Shown in pieces: positions 5,392 to 5,576 of a DNA stretch of 5,576 nucleotides. The position numbers and the translations under genes are program-made. The stretch is from the NCBI GenBank assembly GCA_031370485.1, contig JANMQK010000236.1, positions 1 through 5,576 of the forward strand, written 5' to 3'. Source of the stretch: JANMQK01 sp031370485 (GTDB lineage Bacteria; Acidobacteriota; Polarisedimenticolia; Gp22-AA2). The notes under the pieces were generated by a model. That model had not been told where the DNA came from, made no database searches, and saw nothing but the letters and a program-made list of their open reading frames with translations. Each line of letters opens with the position of its first letter. Position 1 is the first letter of the stretch.

Positions 5392-5576
5392 CTAGTAGAT
5401 GAAAACCTGCGTCCCGACCTTCACCTTTTCGTAGACGGTCTGGAGATCAGCGTCTCCGAGCCGGACGCACCCGTGGGTGATGCTGAGCCCGAGCGCTCTC
5501 TGGTAGAGCGTGCCGTGAATCAGGTAACCGTCTCCGAGATCCATGGCATAGGCGCCCAGCTCGGCCGGCGCGAGCC
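5392..5576 (-). CDS. YkuD-family L,D-transpeptidase, C-terminal catalytic end (partial)
   Basis: Read on the minus strand, 60 in-frame codons run from the window edge to a TAG at 5394-5392; the start lies beyond the window. The visible protein has the YkuD active site: His20-Gly21 in YLIHGTLYQ, then after 12 residues ITHGCVRL (32-39) with catalytic Cys36 and Arg38. The end, DLQTVYEKVKVGTQVFIY, is the usual YkuD tail (valley strand, GTxVxI). Such enzymes act in the periplasm or at the cell wall, forming 3-3 peptidoglycan cross-links or attaching proteins such as Braun lipoprotein to meso-DAP. Which reaction applies cannot be told from this part. It is the most upstream visible gene of the minus-strand set continuing with the Pro-rich protein 46 nt later. 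Confidence 0.93.
   Translation of the reverse strand, partial: LAPAELGAYAMDLGDGYLIHGTLYQRALGLSITHGCVRLGDADLQTVYEKVKVGTQVFIY

Noticed and set aside
4473..5402. Long plus-strand open frame antisense to the Pro-rich protein gene
   Set aside because: Very Arg-rich product typical of the complement of GC-rich coding DNA. The minus-strand gene has a signal-like N-terminus and operon context. I hold this less firmly than the others because the Pro-rich protein has no known family.

Overview
The window is GC-rich, densely packed bacterial DNA with short intergenic gaps. Gene content (paired MacB/FtsX-type permeases, a PerR–peroxiredoxin pair, an L,D-transpeptidase and a CADD-like haem-oxygenase-fold protein) fits a Gram-negative, peptidoglycan-bearing bacterium. 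The permease style resembles environmental lineages such as Acidobacteria or related high-GC phyla, but this assignment is an impression and not something the window proves. There are no RNA genes, insertion sequences, CRISPR arrays or phage genes.

Layout. Plus strand, 1-2216: the 3' part of one MacB/FtsX-like ABC permease and a complete second one, joined by a 1-nt stop/start overlap. They look like the two membrane halves of an ABC exporter or lipoprotein-translocation-type system whose ATPase is not in view. A GC-rich hairpin at 2239-2273 lies between these genes and the convergent minus-strand genes.

Minus strand, 3392 down to 2291: a peroxide-sensing Fur-family repressor (PerR type, all five regulatory-metal ligands and all four zinc cysteines present) followed 37 nt later by a typical 2-Cys peroxiredoxin. 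An AT-rich islet upstream (about 3434-3462) carries a -35-like TTGACA overlapping a 7-1-7 inverted repeat, the geometry of Fur/PerR operators. A simple model is an autoregulated peroxide-response operon: peroxide oxidises PerR, repression is lifted, and more peroxiredoxin is made.

Minus strand, 5576 down to 3499: the C-terminal catalytic end of a YkuD L,D-transpeptidase, then a membrane-anchored protein with a very proline-rich tail (no recognised family), then a CADD/PqqC/TenA-like haem-oxygenase-fold putative dimetal oxidase. The last two overlap by 4 nt (ATGA), so these three genes are probably one transcription unit. The link between a cell-wall cross-linking enzyme, an unknown Pro-rich envelope protein and a putative diiron oxidase is the least explained part of the window.
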